From contig OY856409.1 in the NCBI GenBank assembly GCA_963693085.1, positions 1,340,744,915-1,340,808,914 of the forward strand: 64,000 nucleotides of DNA. The letters are read 5' to 3'. Shown here one piece after another: positions 46,834 to 58,530 of the stretch. Every line of letters starts with the position of its first letter. Position 1 is the stretch's first letter. This stretch comes from Alisma plantago-aquatica (Eukaryota > Streptophyta > Magnoliopsida > Alismatales > Alismataceae). The notes under the pieces are model-generated. The model worked only from the letters and a program-made list of their open reading frames with translations. It did not search any database and was not told where the DNA came from. The position numbers and the translations under genes are program-made.

Positions 46834-48059
46834 TGTAACATCCCTGACCTGGGTTATGTACTAACCCTAGGTGTTTTGCCTAAATATGTGATTAAATGCT
46901 TGTGTTTATCTTTTGATATGTAATTAAAGCTTCTGAGGAACATATATTTTTATTTCAGTCCTTTTTGAACAATGTCATAATATTGTTTTGTTAAATATGG
47001 ACTAATGTGCAAATTACCCATGTAGAGGGGTTAACTCGAAAATTGCACATGTTAAGATGTTCCTCTGATGTTGAGACATCATAATAACGAATATGATGTA
47101 GTGTTATGGATTCCACAAGCTTGAGCACCAAGATATAGCTTTCAGAGCAATCCTTGTGCTTTAAAACCTAGTTTTGGTGTAAAGTGCAATTTACCCAAAA
47201 CTTAGGGTGCAACATGTAAAATATACCCTCTAGAGTATCTCTCATGTTTATTGGCATCAAGTAGAGCAAATAAAATGAGAGGGGCGCCTTATTTGAATGA
47301 TCAAGTAAGAAAGATAACCTTAATATTTAAATAACCAAGTTTTAAGCAAAATGGCCTTTCATATATATAAATTATTAAGACATATGGTTTCTTTTCCTTT
47401 AACCTTGGATAAGAGAGAGGTTTTTCATGTGAAAAGGAGGAATAAACGTGTCCAAGGGTGGAGCAAGCATAAGTGGATGGGTTTAATAAATAAAAGAAAT
47501 AACTATCTTTTTCTTTGCCTTGATAATACCCAAAAATATATAAGCACCCTTTTTCCTCAAAGCAAAGGATCGTTCCTTTAGTTCTTTCTCCTCATCTTCT
47601 TGCTTTGGACTGACCACGAGGGATCTCTGGAACAGAGGAGGACAACCAAGCTGGTTTGGGTAAGCTTTGATCATCACCTAGCTCAAATTCTTGAAGGAAA
47701 CCCTAATACAAGGTTGGTTTGTTAGTTTTTCTTACACAACTCTTCGTTCTAGCCATCTTCTCCATCCAAATCTTGAAGAATGGACCTTGGACAACCTTTT
47801 GAGATCAAGCCACCATTAAATCTACGAAGCTTGGAGCTCTATATCAGATCTTAAGGCGGGTTGTATAACTCTAACCATTAAGCTTTACTTTTGCATCTTC
47901 TTTCCTTAGAATCATTGCTTAATCTTCTTCCTTAGACACCTTTGTGTGTTCTTGCTCTTATTTCCGTGAAGAGCAACCCATGCTCTTGAGGTAGAATATG
48001 ATGAAGTTAATTCCAAAGTTTATCCACAATCTTTCTTTAGCAAATGGTCTTCCACCTCT

Positions 48060-49450
48060 TGCACAAACGGTTTCCCAAACCGTTTGGGAGCAAACGGTTT
48101 CAAACCGTCTGAAAGCAAACGGTTTCAACCAAGAACGCATGGAAGCAAACGGTCCAAGACCGTTTGGATGCATTGACCAGGCGTTGACCATTTGGAGGTC
48201 TGTTTTAAAAAATATGGACTAATCACCTACCAAAAATCATCATCTAATTCCAAGTAAATCACCAATTGAAGGCACATCAATCACCTAAACCCTAATCGGG
48301 TCTATTACTGATTTCAATAATACAATTATGTGGAAGTTTGGGTTGAGTAGCCCAAACGATTTCAAAACCATTTGGGGATCACCCAAACGGTCTCAAGACC
48401 ATTTGGTGATCACCCAAGACCGTTTGGAGGTCTAGGGTTAAGTGGGGTTGACCAATTGAGGGTCCAATGATATCAAATTGTTGAACAATCAAGTGCTGAT
48501 TTTGTGACTAAATTTAGGGTTCAACCCTTAAGAAAATGACTTGGTTTTTGATGAAATAATGGGCAAATGGTCTCAAGACCGTTTGGAGAATGTCCAAACG
48601 ATCCCAAGACCGTTTGGGGGGTCACCCAAGACCGTTTGGAAGTCTAGGGTTGACCATGGTTAAGTGGTTGAAGATTGAAAGGCAACAAGTTGAAGTATAA
48701 TCGATTAGTGACCTAATGATCAAATCAATGAATCAAACCTTAATAGGTTGAGTTAGATTTTGGTGTTGACTTGAGAAAACGGTCTCAAGACCGTTTGGAG
48801 GTCATCCAAATGATCCCAAGACCGTTTGGGGTCAGGTCATGACCAAATTGAATGATGGTTTAATGGGTTCAACATCAATTAGACTCATGTTGATACATGT
48901 TGAAGGGTGATCGATTCCAAACCCTAATTCAATTGATCCAAGCCCTAATTGGTGATCAATTGAGGGTCAATTACGTGTCAAATCAGTAGAGGGTTGACCT
49001 AATTGACTCAATTGATAAGTGGCTAACAAGTGCATGAACGATTGAGGGGTTCAACATTAGAAACCCTAACTCAATTGAAGTGGTTGAGACACTTTTTGGT
49101 CCATGCAGTTTTGAGATGGTTTGGACCAAACGGTCTCAAGACCGTTTGAGTCCAAACGGTCTCAAGACCGTTTGGGACCAAACGATCCCAAACTGTTTGG
49201 TGCTCATGCGGTTTCAAGAACGGTTGTGTCCATGCGGTTTCAAAGTCAACTTGGCCAAACGGTCTTCATGACCAAACAGTTTTGAGTGTGCACTTTACCA
49301 AACGGTTTCAAAGTCAACAAAACCAAATGGTCAACACCACCAAACAGTTTCAAGGTTTGTTCAAGACCGTTTGGGGAGTTTGTGTGCAAGACCGTTTGAG
49401 GTCTAAAAGGTCAAGATCGTTTGATGCCTTAGTGGTCAAGATAGTTTAGT
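48060..49450. repeat. Array of AAACGGTC ... GACCGTTT inverted motifs in the solo LTR
   Basis: More than twenty copies of AAACGGT or ACCGTTT occur in 1.4 kb. They are often paired as AAACGGTC-TCAA-GACCGTTT (48778-48797, 49130-49149, 49153-49172), an 8-bp inverted repeat with a four-base loop. Degraded forms differ at the CG (AAATGGTC, AAACAGT). Confidence 0.88.
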
Positions 49451-49891
49451 AGTTGATTAACCTAAACCTTATAGATACCTAAAGTGATTAAGGGGCCAAA
49501 TAATTAGTTGACTAATGCATATTATGATCAATAGTGAACATTACAAAAGTACCCTTGATGGGATAGAGTAACTAATACCTTTTGAACAAATGAACCTTAA
49601 TGATCACAATAGTGATGATATAATCCATGATGTCAAGGTTGATTTGACTTAACCTAATCAAGAATGTTGTAAACATCATCTAATAGAAAGAGGAGAGAGA
49701 AGACTCCTATTATGAATTGAGAATCAAGTAATAAGCTTCCAATATGTATGAATGTATCTAATTAGGGTATGATCCTTCATAGTGAGATCATGGAAACCCT
49801 AATTATGATGATTAATGAATCTTAACCTAATTTGAGGGCATTAATGAAAGTAACCCTCATACATGATGATGGCACGATCTCAATTTATAGC

Positions 49892-50330
49892 AAACCCTAA
49901 TTTAGGGTAATGTGATGTAATGTGAATAGTAAACCCTAATCTAGGGTAATGTGATGTAATGTGAATAGTAAACCCTAATCTAGGGTAATGTGATGTAAAG
50001 TGAATAGTAAACCCTAATCTAGGGTAATGTGATGTAATGTGGATAGTAAACCCTAATCTAGGGTAATGTGAATAGTAAACCCTAATCTAGGGTAATGTGA
50101 ATAGTAAACTCTAATCTAGGGTATTGTGATGTAATGTGAATAGTAAACCCTAATCTAGGGTAATGTGATGTAATGTGAATAGTAAACCCTAATCTAGGGT
50201 AATGTGATGTAATGTGAATAGTAAACCCTAATCTAGGGTAATGTGATGTAATGTGAATAGTAAACCCTAATCTAGGGTGATGTGATGGTATGAATAGTAA
50301 ACCCTAATTCTGGGTTATGCTTTTAAGCAT
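49892..50330. repeat. 39-bp tandem repeat with telo-box motif
   Basis: Eleven exact AAACCCTAA motifs lie at 49892, 49931, 49970, 50009, 50048, 50077, 50145, 50184, 50223, 50262 and 50299, plus a one-base variant at 50106. Spacing is 39 bp except two 29-bp steps (a 10-bp deletion of ATGTAATGTG) and a 37-bp last step. Each unit also has CTAATCTAGGGT and GTAATGTGAATAG. In plants AAACCCTAA is the telo-box bound by telomere-repeat-binding proteins. Confidence 0.95.
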
Positions 50331-52256
50331 GAAACTCTATGATTGAAGTATGAAATAAGGAATCACTATTCCTAATTAAGATAAAGGGGTTGAATAATCC
50401 TAATTGAATTGAATAGGGAAAACCTAACCCTATTAAGGGCATAATGGTATAACCCTTGAATTGAAAGGTTATCTCTGTTTTGCAATATGCTAATATAGAG
50501 ATAAATTGCCTATTATCGAATGAATTATTTATGCATGTTTTTATGAAATGGTGAACATAGTCAGGTAAGGGCTATGATGTCATATTTATTAAGGCACTTT
50601 ATAAGCTTTGAAAGTAATGATATGCTATGTTGCCTAGTGAGAGGTAACATATGAGATTGATAGGTTGTGATAGCCATGAGAAATATTTGCATTGTTACAA
50701 TCAAGGTCATGTTGTTAAATGACTTAATGACTATATGTTACTTGGTAACAAGTGTTATGATTATCTAAGGGTTTGAACACCCATGTTTCTGAATCACAAT
50801 GATGGGATGGTTAGGGATTGATATCCCAATGATAACTGGATGTGAAATGAACTTGATACAATTAATACTCTTTCTTTATAGCAATTGTTTGAATGGTTTA
50901 TGTTTGAAAACATGCTTGATGCTAAAAGAATGCCATAATGTACTTAAATAATCAAGTATAATGATATCATGTAGAGCCCTGACCATAGATCCATCATTGT
51001 CAGAAGTTAAATGATGGTAAAAAAGGTTTTCCTAAGAAACTCCTGGAGAGCATACTTTTGAGTATGTGAGGGTTATGGATGCGAATATCCTTACATCCTA
51101 ATGTAGGTTTTGATGTGAGATGTACCTGTAATCTCCCAATCCTTCATTATATGTTTATGCCGGGATGATGTATCACTAATCTCCCGATGATGTTGTTAAT
51201 GCCGCATCGATGAGAGATAAACAAGAAATCCCTCGATGGCGAAGAGAGTACAAAATGCCACTGTAACTCTAATAACGAAGTTGCCAGAATACCCTGGAAA
51301 GCTATTATAGCAGAGACACAAGATGTACTGCATGATGATCCTCACACTGACTGAGGAAGATGAGGTCATAGGAATCCGGCTCTTCTAATGACCTATGTAT
51401 GGTACCGATTGCGATTTCGTAATGGTCGGTTGGAGTATGAGAGGTGTAACTCATCTCCTCAGGGCATAAAAATGTTTGTAAAATATAATAAGCCGTGTAG
51501 CATATTTGCTTAGGTTGAACTACGAGAAACAATGATTGATGTTACATTGTTTATAGTGCTCCAGTTAAATAACTAGTATACATGTTCTTCATATTCCTTT
51601 TTGACATATGTTTTGTCATTCAACCAACTTATAATTGAAATCATTGCCTAAAAGAATGTTGCTCTACTTAGCTTATTCAATGTTTTACCTGCTGTTGAAT
51701 ACCTATAGTTATACTGCTCGATGTTATTCCATTATTGCAATAACAACGCTTCTGGCGGAGAGTTATAACTCTCGTTGGGACAATTATTCAATTGTCTCAC
51801 CCCTGTAGGATTCAACTTTTTTAGGTAGATGTTGTGGACGAAGGAACCCATCAGTGGGTGAGCAACAGCAACAGCAGCAGCAGCAACATCAGGGATAGCA
51901 GTGATCCTCAGGTGGAGACACTGTCTGTCAAGTCTTAGAGATAGATTGTCCTATGTGTCGTCTTTGTACTCTCAGGTCCTAGGAGTCAGTACATGTTTAA
52001 GATAGATCTGAGATTTTTGGCTTAATGCCTCGAGAATTTTGTATCTTGCCTTGTACAGTTAACAGGGCAGTTGATGTTTGTAATACTCGAGATGTGATAT
52101 TACAGGGATGTAATGATGGATCAGTCTGTAAACAACTTATCATGTTTCTTTATGAAAAAAAGTTTTAATTTTTAGTGATTTTCAGTAATTCCGCTGCTAG
52201 TTGATCGCTTCCGCATTCGTTGATCTTGTTTTCCCGAGACGCATCGTCACAGATAC

Positions 52257-52454
52257 CATATGAGAATGTGTGGTATTCAACTCAAAACCAATTGGCAATG
52301 AGTGAAGGGACCATACACCTTATAAGCCCCAGGACCACCCCAGAGCTCAACAGTGTGGGACTATACCAACATCCCCCTCAAGTGCAGCTATTTTTGTGTG
52401 CTTGCACTTGTTATTTTAGGTAGGGTGTGGTCCTCTCACTTGTCTTGTGGGGTC
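52257..52454 (-). mobile_element. TRIM-like element C, second LTR and internal part
   Basis: CCATATGAGAATGTG resumes the site split by the solo LTR. The LTR part runs to about 52370 and is followed by CATCCCCCTCAAGTGCAGC (a polypurine tract complement) and another internal part ending GGGTCTGCTCTAATACCA, a decayed primer binding site. The LTR-internal-LTR-internal order resembles tandem TRIM arrays made by unequal recombination. Confidence 0.6.
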
Positions 52455-52590
52455 TGCTCTAATACCACGTTGAGAAGTGTGAAGGAAACTCGATTAATAT
52501 TAGACGGCACACCCCTGTCCTGTCTGCTCTAATACCACATTGAGAAGTGTGAAGGAAACTCGATTAATATTAGACGACACACCCCTGTCC
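52447..52590. repeat. Tandem duplication of about 73 bp at the LTR B2 border
   Basis: CTGCTCTAATACCAC, TTGAGAAGTGTGAAGGAAAC and CACACCCCTGTCCT occur twice in succession, with two base differences. It spans the primer binding site and the first bases of LTR B2. Confidence 0.9.
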
Positions 52591-52714
52591 TATATATAGG
52601 AGAAAGGGGAGATTATTATAGACTTGGGGCACATGTAAAGATATATGGTCCGGACACTTATACCGGTATACATATTAGCCTATTAACTAAATAGGAAAAT
52701 AATACTTTCTAACA
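52455..52714 (-). mobile_element. LTR B2 (5' LTR) of element B
   Basis: Homologous to LTR B1. The minus strand starts TGTTAGAAAGTATTATTTTCC at 52714. TATA-like CCTATATATAGGAG lies at 52588-52601. ATTAG follows on the right; the matching duplication at the other end is lost with the truncated B1. Confidence 0.75.
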
Positions 52715-54882
52715 ATTAGTTTACAAAGTTGAAACCCTTCAAAAAAGATGCGCCTAGACACCCAGCCAAGTAATCTAAGCACCTTGAGAAGTATGTAGGG
52801 TTACCTCATCGATTATTGTCAATTTGGAAAAATAAGTGTATAGTATTTGTGGATTGCAGGTATTGCCTGGAAGTAGCTTTGTTGTCGTGGCAGATTTCTA
52901 TACCCAAAAGACATCAAACTCAAGCAAAGAAGACATATTTTAGTTGCAGCCAGAAAATTATAGGACCTCTTGACATCCTGCTTCATAACCAGGCATCACA
53001 TAAATCTAAATAGGTTCCCATCTTATTAAACAAAACACGTTCAAAATAACACATTACAAGTGCTAGGCCACTAGTACAACACATCTCAGGTGCTAAGTTA
53101 CCAGTTGCAATAATATTTACAAAATGCAATGCGGATAAAGCTTATTGTTGAAATTGGTAAACGAGATATTTAGTAGCATGCCTATCAATTATATGAAGTT
53201 TGATGTAAAAGCTTATATTTTCAAAAAAAATTAGGAATGGAAAAAATCAAGTTTTAAATTGTACTCTAACCAATTAACAACACAAATTTGGCATAGCAAT
53301 TTCAGCACAAGTTTGCCGCCCATGAAAGTGGAAGTTTAAGCTTCACTGGAATTTTCAGGAGATCTTTTGTGGAGGCTCAAGAAAAATGTTTGACGGAAAT
53401 TTCAGTGTCATACAAATTGTGGGAACTCAATGCAAACTACCAAAAATTAAGCATGAAATTTTATAATGGCGTACTTTGTGTTAAAATATTTTCAAATTTA
53501 TAATACACATGGAATAACCGCATCGATCGAGATTTAAAAACAATATGACCCAGGCTTGTAACTTCATGTGATAATCCCTAATTACCCTGAGACTTCATAT
53601 AAATGATGAGACGTACCGAAGGGAAAACTGCAAGGAGGGGTACGACAGGCTTCATTTGATATCGAAGTAATTAGTTTTATTTATAGGAACACAATATATA
53701 GGTTGCTTGAGCAAAGAAAAGAATTTGGAAACATGAACTAACAAGTATTACATCTTACAAGAGTATTAAATTGAATAACTACAGAATAGTATTATCACAC
53801 CATTTTCAGGGGAGGCTAGACATATGGGTCTCTATCACAGTTGGAGCCAAAATAAAGAGCTTAAAATGGTGAAACTAGGCTTTGTGGGTGTTGTGGCTGA
53901 TTTATCCACAACAGTTACTGGCTCCTTACGTATAACGTTGGCGCTCTTTGTCACCTCTTTTGGCCTTTTTGCTTCTTGGGTTTTTAAGCTTGCCTTCGCT
54001 TCTGGTGGAGTAACTTAGGACCAGTTCACTCACAGTCATCAGCATATGGCATACTGGAAACTAGACTTAGGACAAACCAATACATAAAAAATGCATTTTG
54101 GGTCACGAGGGAATGAATGTGATGCAACGAATTATGACTCAACCGTACATTTGAATTGAATTTTGAAACCCATAGTATGTTTGTACTTTTCATGCTTATT
54201 CAACAGTATATTTGTAAATTTAAAAGGATAGCTATATTACTTTTCTGCTTTCAATGATGTAATTTTATGACAAGAGAGAATCATGAGTCACGTAATTGCT
54301 TACTGTTTCATTTTATCTTTGTTATATTTGTTTTGTTTGTTTTTACTTCAGGTTGCTACACATGCTCCAAGTAGTAGAGAAGGAACCCGAGATAGAGATT
54401 GCAGCGGACCACTGCCTAGAGCTTAATTGGATGGCATATCACATCATTAGAGTTGAAGGGTGTAGTATTTAGAATCTTGTTTATGTTTTACAAACTATTT
54501 GTTATGCAAAAACTTAATTGTATACCTTCCTCTTTACATGTAAGATTCTAAGACGAGATCTTATCTCTGCTCAATCAGTTTTAGATTAAGAATGTGTCAA
54601 CAACAAAATAGTTGATGTCTTGAATGATGCATGGTTTCTTTGTCTCTCTATTTTATTTCGGTCAACCTAGGTTCTTTTCCGATTTGTAGCAGGTCTGTTT
54701 TAGATAAAGATGAGTTATTTGCATTATTGTCTCCGTAAGCTGTTAAAGAAAATCTCAATATTGGTATTTTTATACAATGCTTTTTGTCGGCTTCTGCTAC
54801 CAACTTATCTAATCATTCTTATATACTTGGTTCTTTCTTGAGCTTAAAATATAAGTGGATCTCGAAAGAGACTTTCTGCTAG
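52715..54882. other. Unassigned AT-rich region, possibly interior of a CACTA element
   Basis: I recognise no gene. Possible exons are a minus-strand stretch at 54018-53824 rich in Lys, Pro, Thr and Val (KEVTKSANVIRKEPVTVVDK), and a plus-strand piece after TTTACTTCAG at about 54352-54427 encoding VATHAPSSREGTRDRDCSG to a stop. The second is a plausible last exon of a transposon gene pointing to the CACTA terminus at 55376. Plus-strand frames at 52816-53013 and 53824-54018 have no recognisable domain. The left end of such an element was not found. Confidence 0.3.
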
Positions 54883-55376
54883 ATGCTCTGAATTACCAAT
54901 CTTATTTCCACACTTTATAGTGTGTATTTTTTAAAAAAGAAGTCCGTTAATTTTTTCCACGCGTTAAAGTGTGAAAGTGTGCATTTTTAAAAAAAGAAGT
55001 CCGTTAATTTTTTCCACGCTTTAAAGCGTGAAAGTGTGTATTTTTTTTAAAAAGAAGTCCGTTAATTTTTTTCACGCTTTAAAGCGTGTGTAGCATTGCC
55101 GCCGAAAAGTTTGTTTTCATATTTTTTCCACGCTGTTATGAGTGGAAATCAAATTCAAATAGGTTTTTTTAAAAATAAGTGTTAAATATTTTCCACACAG
55201 ATTGGTGTGGATAAATTGTATTCCACGCTAAAAAGTGAAAATAGAAAAGAGTGAATAAATTTCCACTCTTTATTTTTCCACGCTCCTGTCTAGGGTGGAT
55301 AATGTGTGTTTCCACGCCTTTTCGTGTGGAAAAATTGCATTTAAAGTGTGGATAACCACATGTGTTTTTTGTAGTG
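54883..55376. mobile_element. Terminal end of a fourth CACTA element
   Basis: The right border complement reads CACTACAAAAAACACATGTG, a canonical CACTA terminus. Inside it, TTTTTCCACGCTTTAAAGCGTG-type inverted motifs recur. A 57-58 bp unit with AAGAAGTCCGTTAATTTTTT is tandem three times (54941, 54998, 55056). The matching left terminus is not identified within the window, so size and target duplication (ATT would follow) are unknown. Confidence 0.75.
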
Positions 55377-56275
55377 ATTAGAAACTTAGGTCAAGAGATT
55401 AAAGTCAATAACCATCAAGATGAAAATTTAGAGAAAATCATAATAGGGATGTGACCTAAGTTAGAGGAGTTATGAAGAGAATCAATTATCGATGTGTATT
55501 CCACAAGGTCATAAGATCAAGGGTTATTTACTTTAATAGAGAAACCATGATTCAAGGTTCCATACATAAGCTACCCATAATCAAGAGAACATGTGATTAG
55601 TTGTCATGAGAGAGATCACATGAGAATATGAGAAACTACTAATCATCATCTAATAAGTGGATTAGGATAGTCCTTAATGAAGAGATGAGATGTTAGAAGA
55701 CTCTCTAAGCTTTTTAGAGAAAATCCTTAATCCAGTCTTAGATTCACTTCGTCCAGGTAGGTATACAAGGGAGACCTCAGCTATCGTAGCTAGGCGGATA
55801 GGAGGTGCATCAGCCCCCATGTAGTGACATGCCTAGACACCTCAACTTCACCATTATGGACTTAGGTTTTCCTAAGGTTCATACGAGTAAGTGGGTTATT
55901 AAAACACGCATAGAGGATATGTGATTGCTTTGATACCATTTGTCACATAACCATTTGTTACCCAAATCCTCACTCCTAATGGCTAGAAAGCCAAAGGCGA
56001 GAGGACTCGAGCATCCATCTGTAGGATAGATCACATAACATATGCATGAATAAAGCCACAAACAACAACTAAGGTATGAGACAAGAAATCATAAAAGAAT
56101 GCTAAACTAATACCTGATAAGATCTTAGGTCCCATATATCAACCATGTGTATGCCATTCATATTCCATTATATATCATTAGAGTACAAGCAGATTAACAT
56201 GAGTGTGGAAGCATTGGTCATCATTAGAGATTCATAGTGTACCTATTACCTAAAATCATAAAATGGGTACATATC
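55377..56275 (-). mobile_element. Fragment of another LTR element with primer binding site
   Basis: The minus strand at 55927-55938 reads TGGTATCAAAGC, one base from the usual plant primer binding site. Sequence to its right (55939-56275) would be the end of an LTR, cut by the Copia LTR that begins at 56276. Sequence to its left would be leader. No protein-coding part is visible. Confidence 0.45.
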
Positions 56276-57439
56276 TGTTGGTATGTATGTCCATAGAGAA
56301 AGTCATATGATGATTGTAATGGGATACTTTGTAAATGATTTGAATAATAATAAAGGCAATTTCCGATCTATATGTTTAAACTGTTTCTGAGATGATGGTG
56401 TAACATGATAGATGTTTAAAGAATGATTTTACTCAATGATGTATGCTTTTAGGTTAAGGACCTAAACGATGAGATCATGCGGATGTCAAGAGTATACATT
56501 CTTGTTTGGTCCCTAGTCGGTTGTTATTGTGGAAATAACCATAGACATCAATAACACTAAAGACTAGATTGTGTTTTGGTTGATGACAGAATCTCATTAG
56601 TCGTGATATAGTGATATCAAACCAAGAAAATAGGTACTTGTTAGAGAACAAGGTACCGGACAGACCCACCATGAGAGTGACACATGGAACCATGACTTGG
56701 TAGTCACAGTCAGCTCTCACAGTGATGGTGGTGAGTGTGATTCTTAGACCTGAAATCACTACACTCAAAACATGTCGTTGGGTACACTTGGACATCATCA
56801 AACGCAGTCCTAAAACATGGGTTGTTATAAAGGTGATGATTGGGTGGCTTTGACACATGGGGCTTTTGAGGGGTGAGTGATAGATATGGGATTTGTCCCT
56901 CCTGAGGGAGTTTGATGTCCTTGGCCACTTGATGAGTAGGATTGAGAAAGGCATGCGCATGCACGTGTGAATCAATATGTGATATTGATGTCACACACAT
57001 CTCACCCAGTCTGCTCTGAGATCAAGGAAATGAATGAACGTTGACAGGATGGCTGTTCCATGCCTCGAGTTCATTCAGGATATCAGTGACAAAGGAATTA
57101 TACATTCACTGAAACACCATTCACGGATTGTAGGATTGAAAGTTGTTCTCCAACTTTCTATTTCACTTGGGTAGCACTGATGTGTGACTAGGCACCGCTC
57201 TTTGCTTGTGAAGTCATAAGTGTTACGGACTTTCACTGCCAACATGAAATGGACCTGCAGGGTCACACACATAGGATTTAACCTGGAATAGAAGTTTGTC
57301 CACAAACATGTTTAGATTGATTACTAAAGGAGTTTAGTAGTTCAATTAAACACTCAATTAATTGATAGCTCAATATCATAGTGTTCAAGGTGTTTGACTG
57401 ATTGATTAGAGTATCAGATTGATTGAAACCACAATTGAC

Positions 57440-57860
57440 TGATTCTACACAATCTGCACTCCCAACCGATCGGCTCATGTGATGAACTGATTCACTCAGC
57501 TAGGTGAACTGATCGACTCAGGTAGTGAGTCGATCGGCTCATGGACAGGGTGAACGATTGCTTCAAGTGTTGAAATGATCGGTTCAACTGTTACAATCAG
57601 GCAAGTTGGGAAAGTAAGATTGGTGAGAAATTTCCTTTCATTTCACTTGACCAATTTGATTGGAACAAGGATTGGTATTTGATACCAATTAGAAACAAAA
57701 GAAAGAAAGTCAATCAGGAACTGATCAGGACCATGAACCGACCGGTTCAGAAGTGAACCGACCGGTTCATGGCTCCCAACCGATCGGTTGAGTTGTCAAC
57801 CGACCGACTCAGGTCCCCAACCGACCGTTTCATGAATGAAATGATCGCTTCAGGTTGCGA
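57440..57860. repeat. AACCGACCGGTT-type palindrome array in the Copia LTR
   Basis: AACCGATCGG, GAACCGACCGGTTCA, AACCGATCGGTT and related words occur about 12 times at spacing of roughly 20-30 bp. Relatives continue in the leader at 58955-59130 (CAATCGGTTCA, GAACCGATCGGCT). Decayed variants lose the CG (GAACTGATTCA). Confidence 0.85.
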
Positions 57861-57950
57861 GTTGGTTGTTTTGTGGAAAATCTCGAACCCTTCTACTCCT
57901 GCTTTAGTCCCTCATTGCCCGGGATGGAGAACCCTATCCTATGACTCTCC

Positions 57951-57960
57951 TATATATAGG
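57951..57960 (+). promoter_or_regulatory. TATA box of the second Copia LTR
   Basis: TATATATAGG lies about 560 bp before the LTR end, preceding a GC-richer stretch, as expected for a U3 promoter. Start-site position is not determinable from sequence. Confidence 0.55.
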
Positions 57961-58517
57961 GGTATTGGGGGCTTCTCAAAGGACAACTCAGTGCAACCAG
58001 TTGCTCTGTGAAGTTGTCGTTCTCTCTGGTTTTGGTAACCGAGAGAGAGCCCGAGCAAGTGCTACCCGATAAGGGAGGCACAATAAGGGAAAGACAACCG
58101 CAGAGAAAGCGACTGGTGGCAGGAGAGTGTGTTGACAACTAGTACACCAACAGGAGGGTGTGACTCCTTCTGATTCCTTGTGCGACAAGGAGATCGGAGT
58201 TCCAGGAAGTCCGTGTGGACGAATGCAGAGGCGGGAGACCTCTGTCACTCGGAGGACAACTGTCGATCCCGACAGTCCCGGTGAGACCAGGAGTCTTCAG
58301 TCCCGGTGTGACCATGAGATGCACAGACACCATCCAAGACCGGAGGTGAAGACCGCGCAAGGAGCAAGGTACTGTCGCCGAGCAAGCCTCGGGATAAGGT
58401 ATGCATCCACAAACCATCTTTCCTATTATATAGACGTTGACGCGATTCCTTTTGTTCTGGGTTTTGGGAGAAAATGTTTGTTTCCGCTACTTCTCTACCT
58501 CCCGAAAAACTCTACAG

Positions 58518-58530
58518 TGGTATCAGAGCC
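58518..58530 (+). other. Primer binding site of the second Copia element
   Basis: TGGTATCAGAGCC matches the complement of the plant initiator Met-tRNA 3' end exactly and lies one base after the LTR. Confidence 0.93.

Larger units (their letters stand above)
46834..52251 (+). mobile_element. Solo LTR, 5,418 bp, probable Ty3/gypsy
   Basis: It begins TGTAACATCCCTGACCTGGG, ends ATCGTCACA and is flanked by the 5-bp duplication GATAC (46829-46833 and 52252-52256). No internal region is present, so it is a solo LTR left by LTR-LTR recombination. It is homologous in inverted orientation to 241-4130 plus 13718-15025. It contains an array of CG motifs (48060-49450), a telo-box array (49892-50330), a CAG-rich tract near 51869-51893 and a TGTAATACTCGAGATGTGAT-type end region. 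LTRs of this size are unusual. Assignment to gypsy is inferred. Confidence 0.88.
56276..58516 (+). mobile_element. 5' LTR of a second Copia element, 2,241 bp
   Basis: Starts TGTTGGTATGTATGTCC, ends CTCTACA, and is followed by spacer G and an exact primer binding site. It shares its first kilobase and its end with 36527-38410. TATA box TATATATAGG is at 57951-57960, with a GC-richer leader downstream (58020-58390). The 57440-57860 stretch carries CG palindromes absent from the other copy. The element is cut by CACTA-2 at 59508, so gag and pol would lie beyond the window. Confidence 0.88.

Noticed and set aside
49860..50330. Interstitial telomere
   Set aside because: CCCTAA occurs once per 39-bp unit rather than as continuous CCCTAAA repeats, so this is a telo-box-bearing tandem repeat and not telomeric DNA.
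53824..54018. Plus-strand 64-codon frame with hydrophobic stretch
   Set aside because: The opposite strand looks more coding-like (Lys/Pro/Thr-rich), and neither strand has a recognisable domain.
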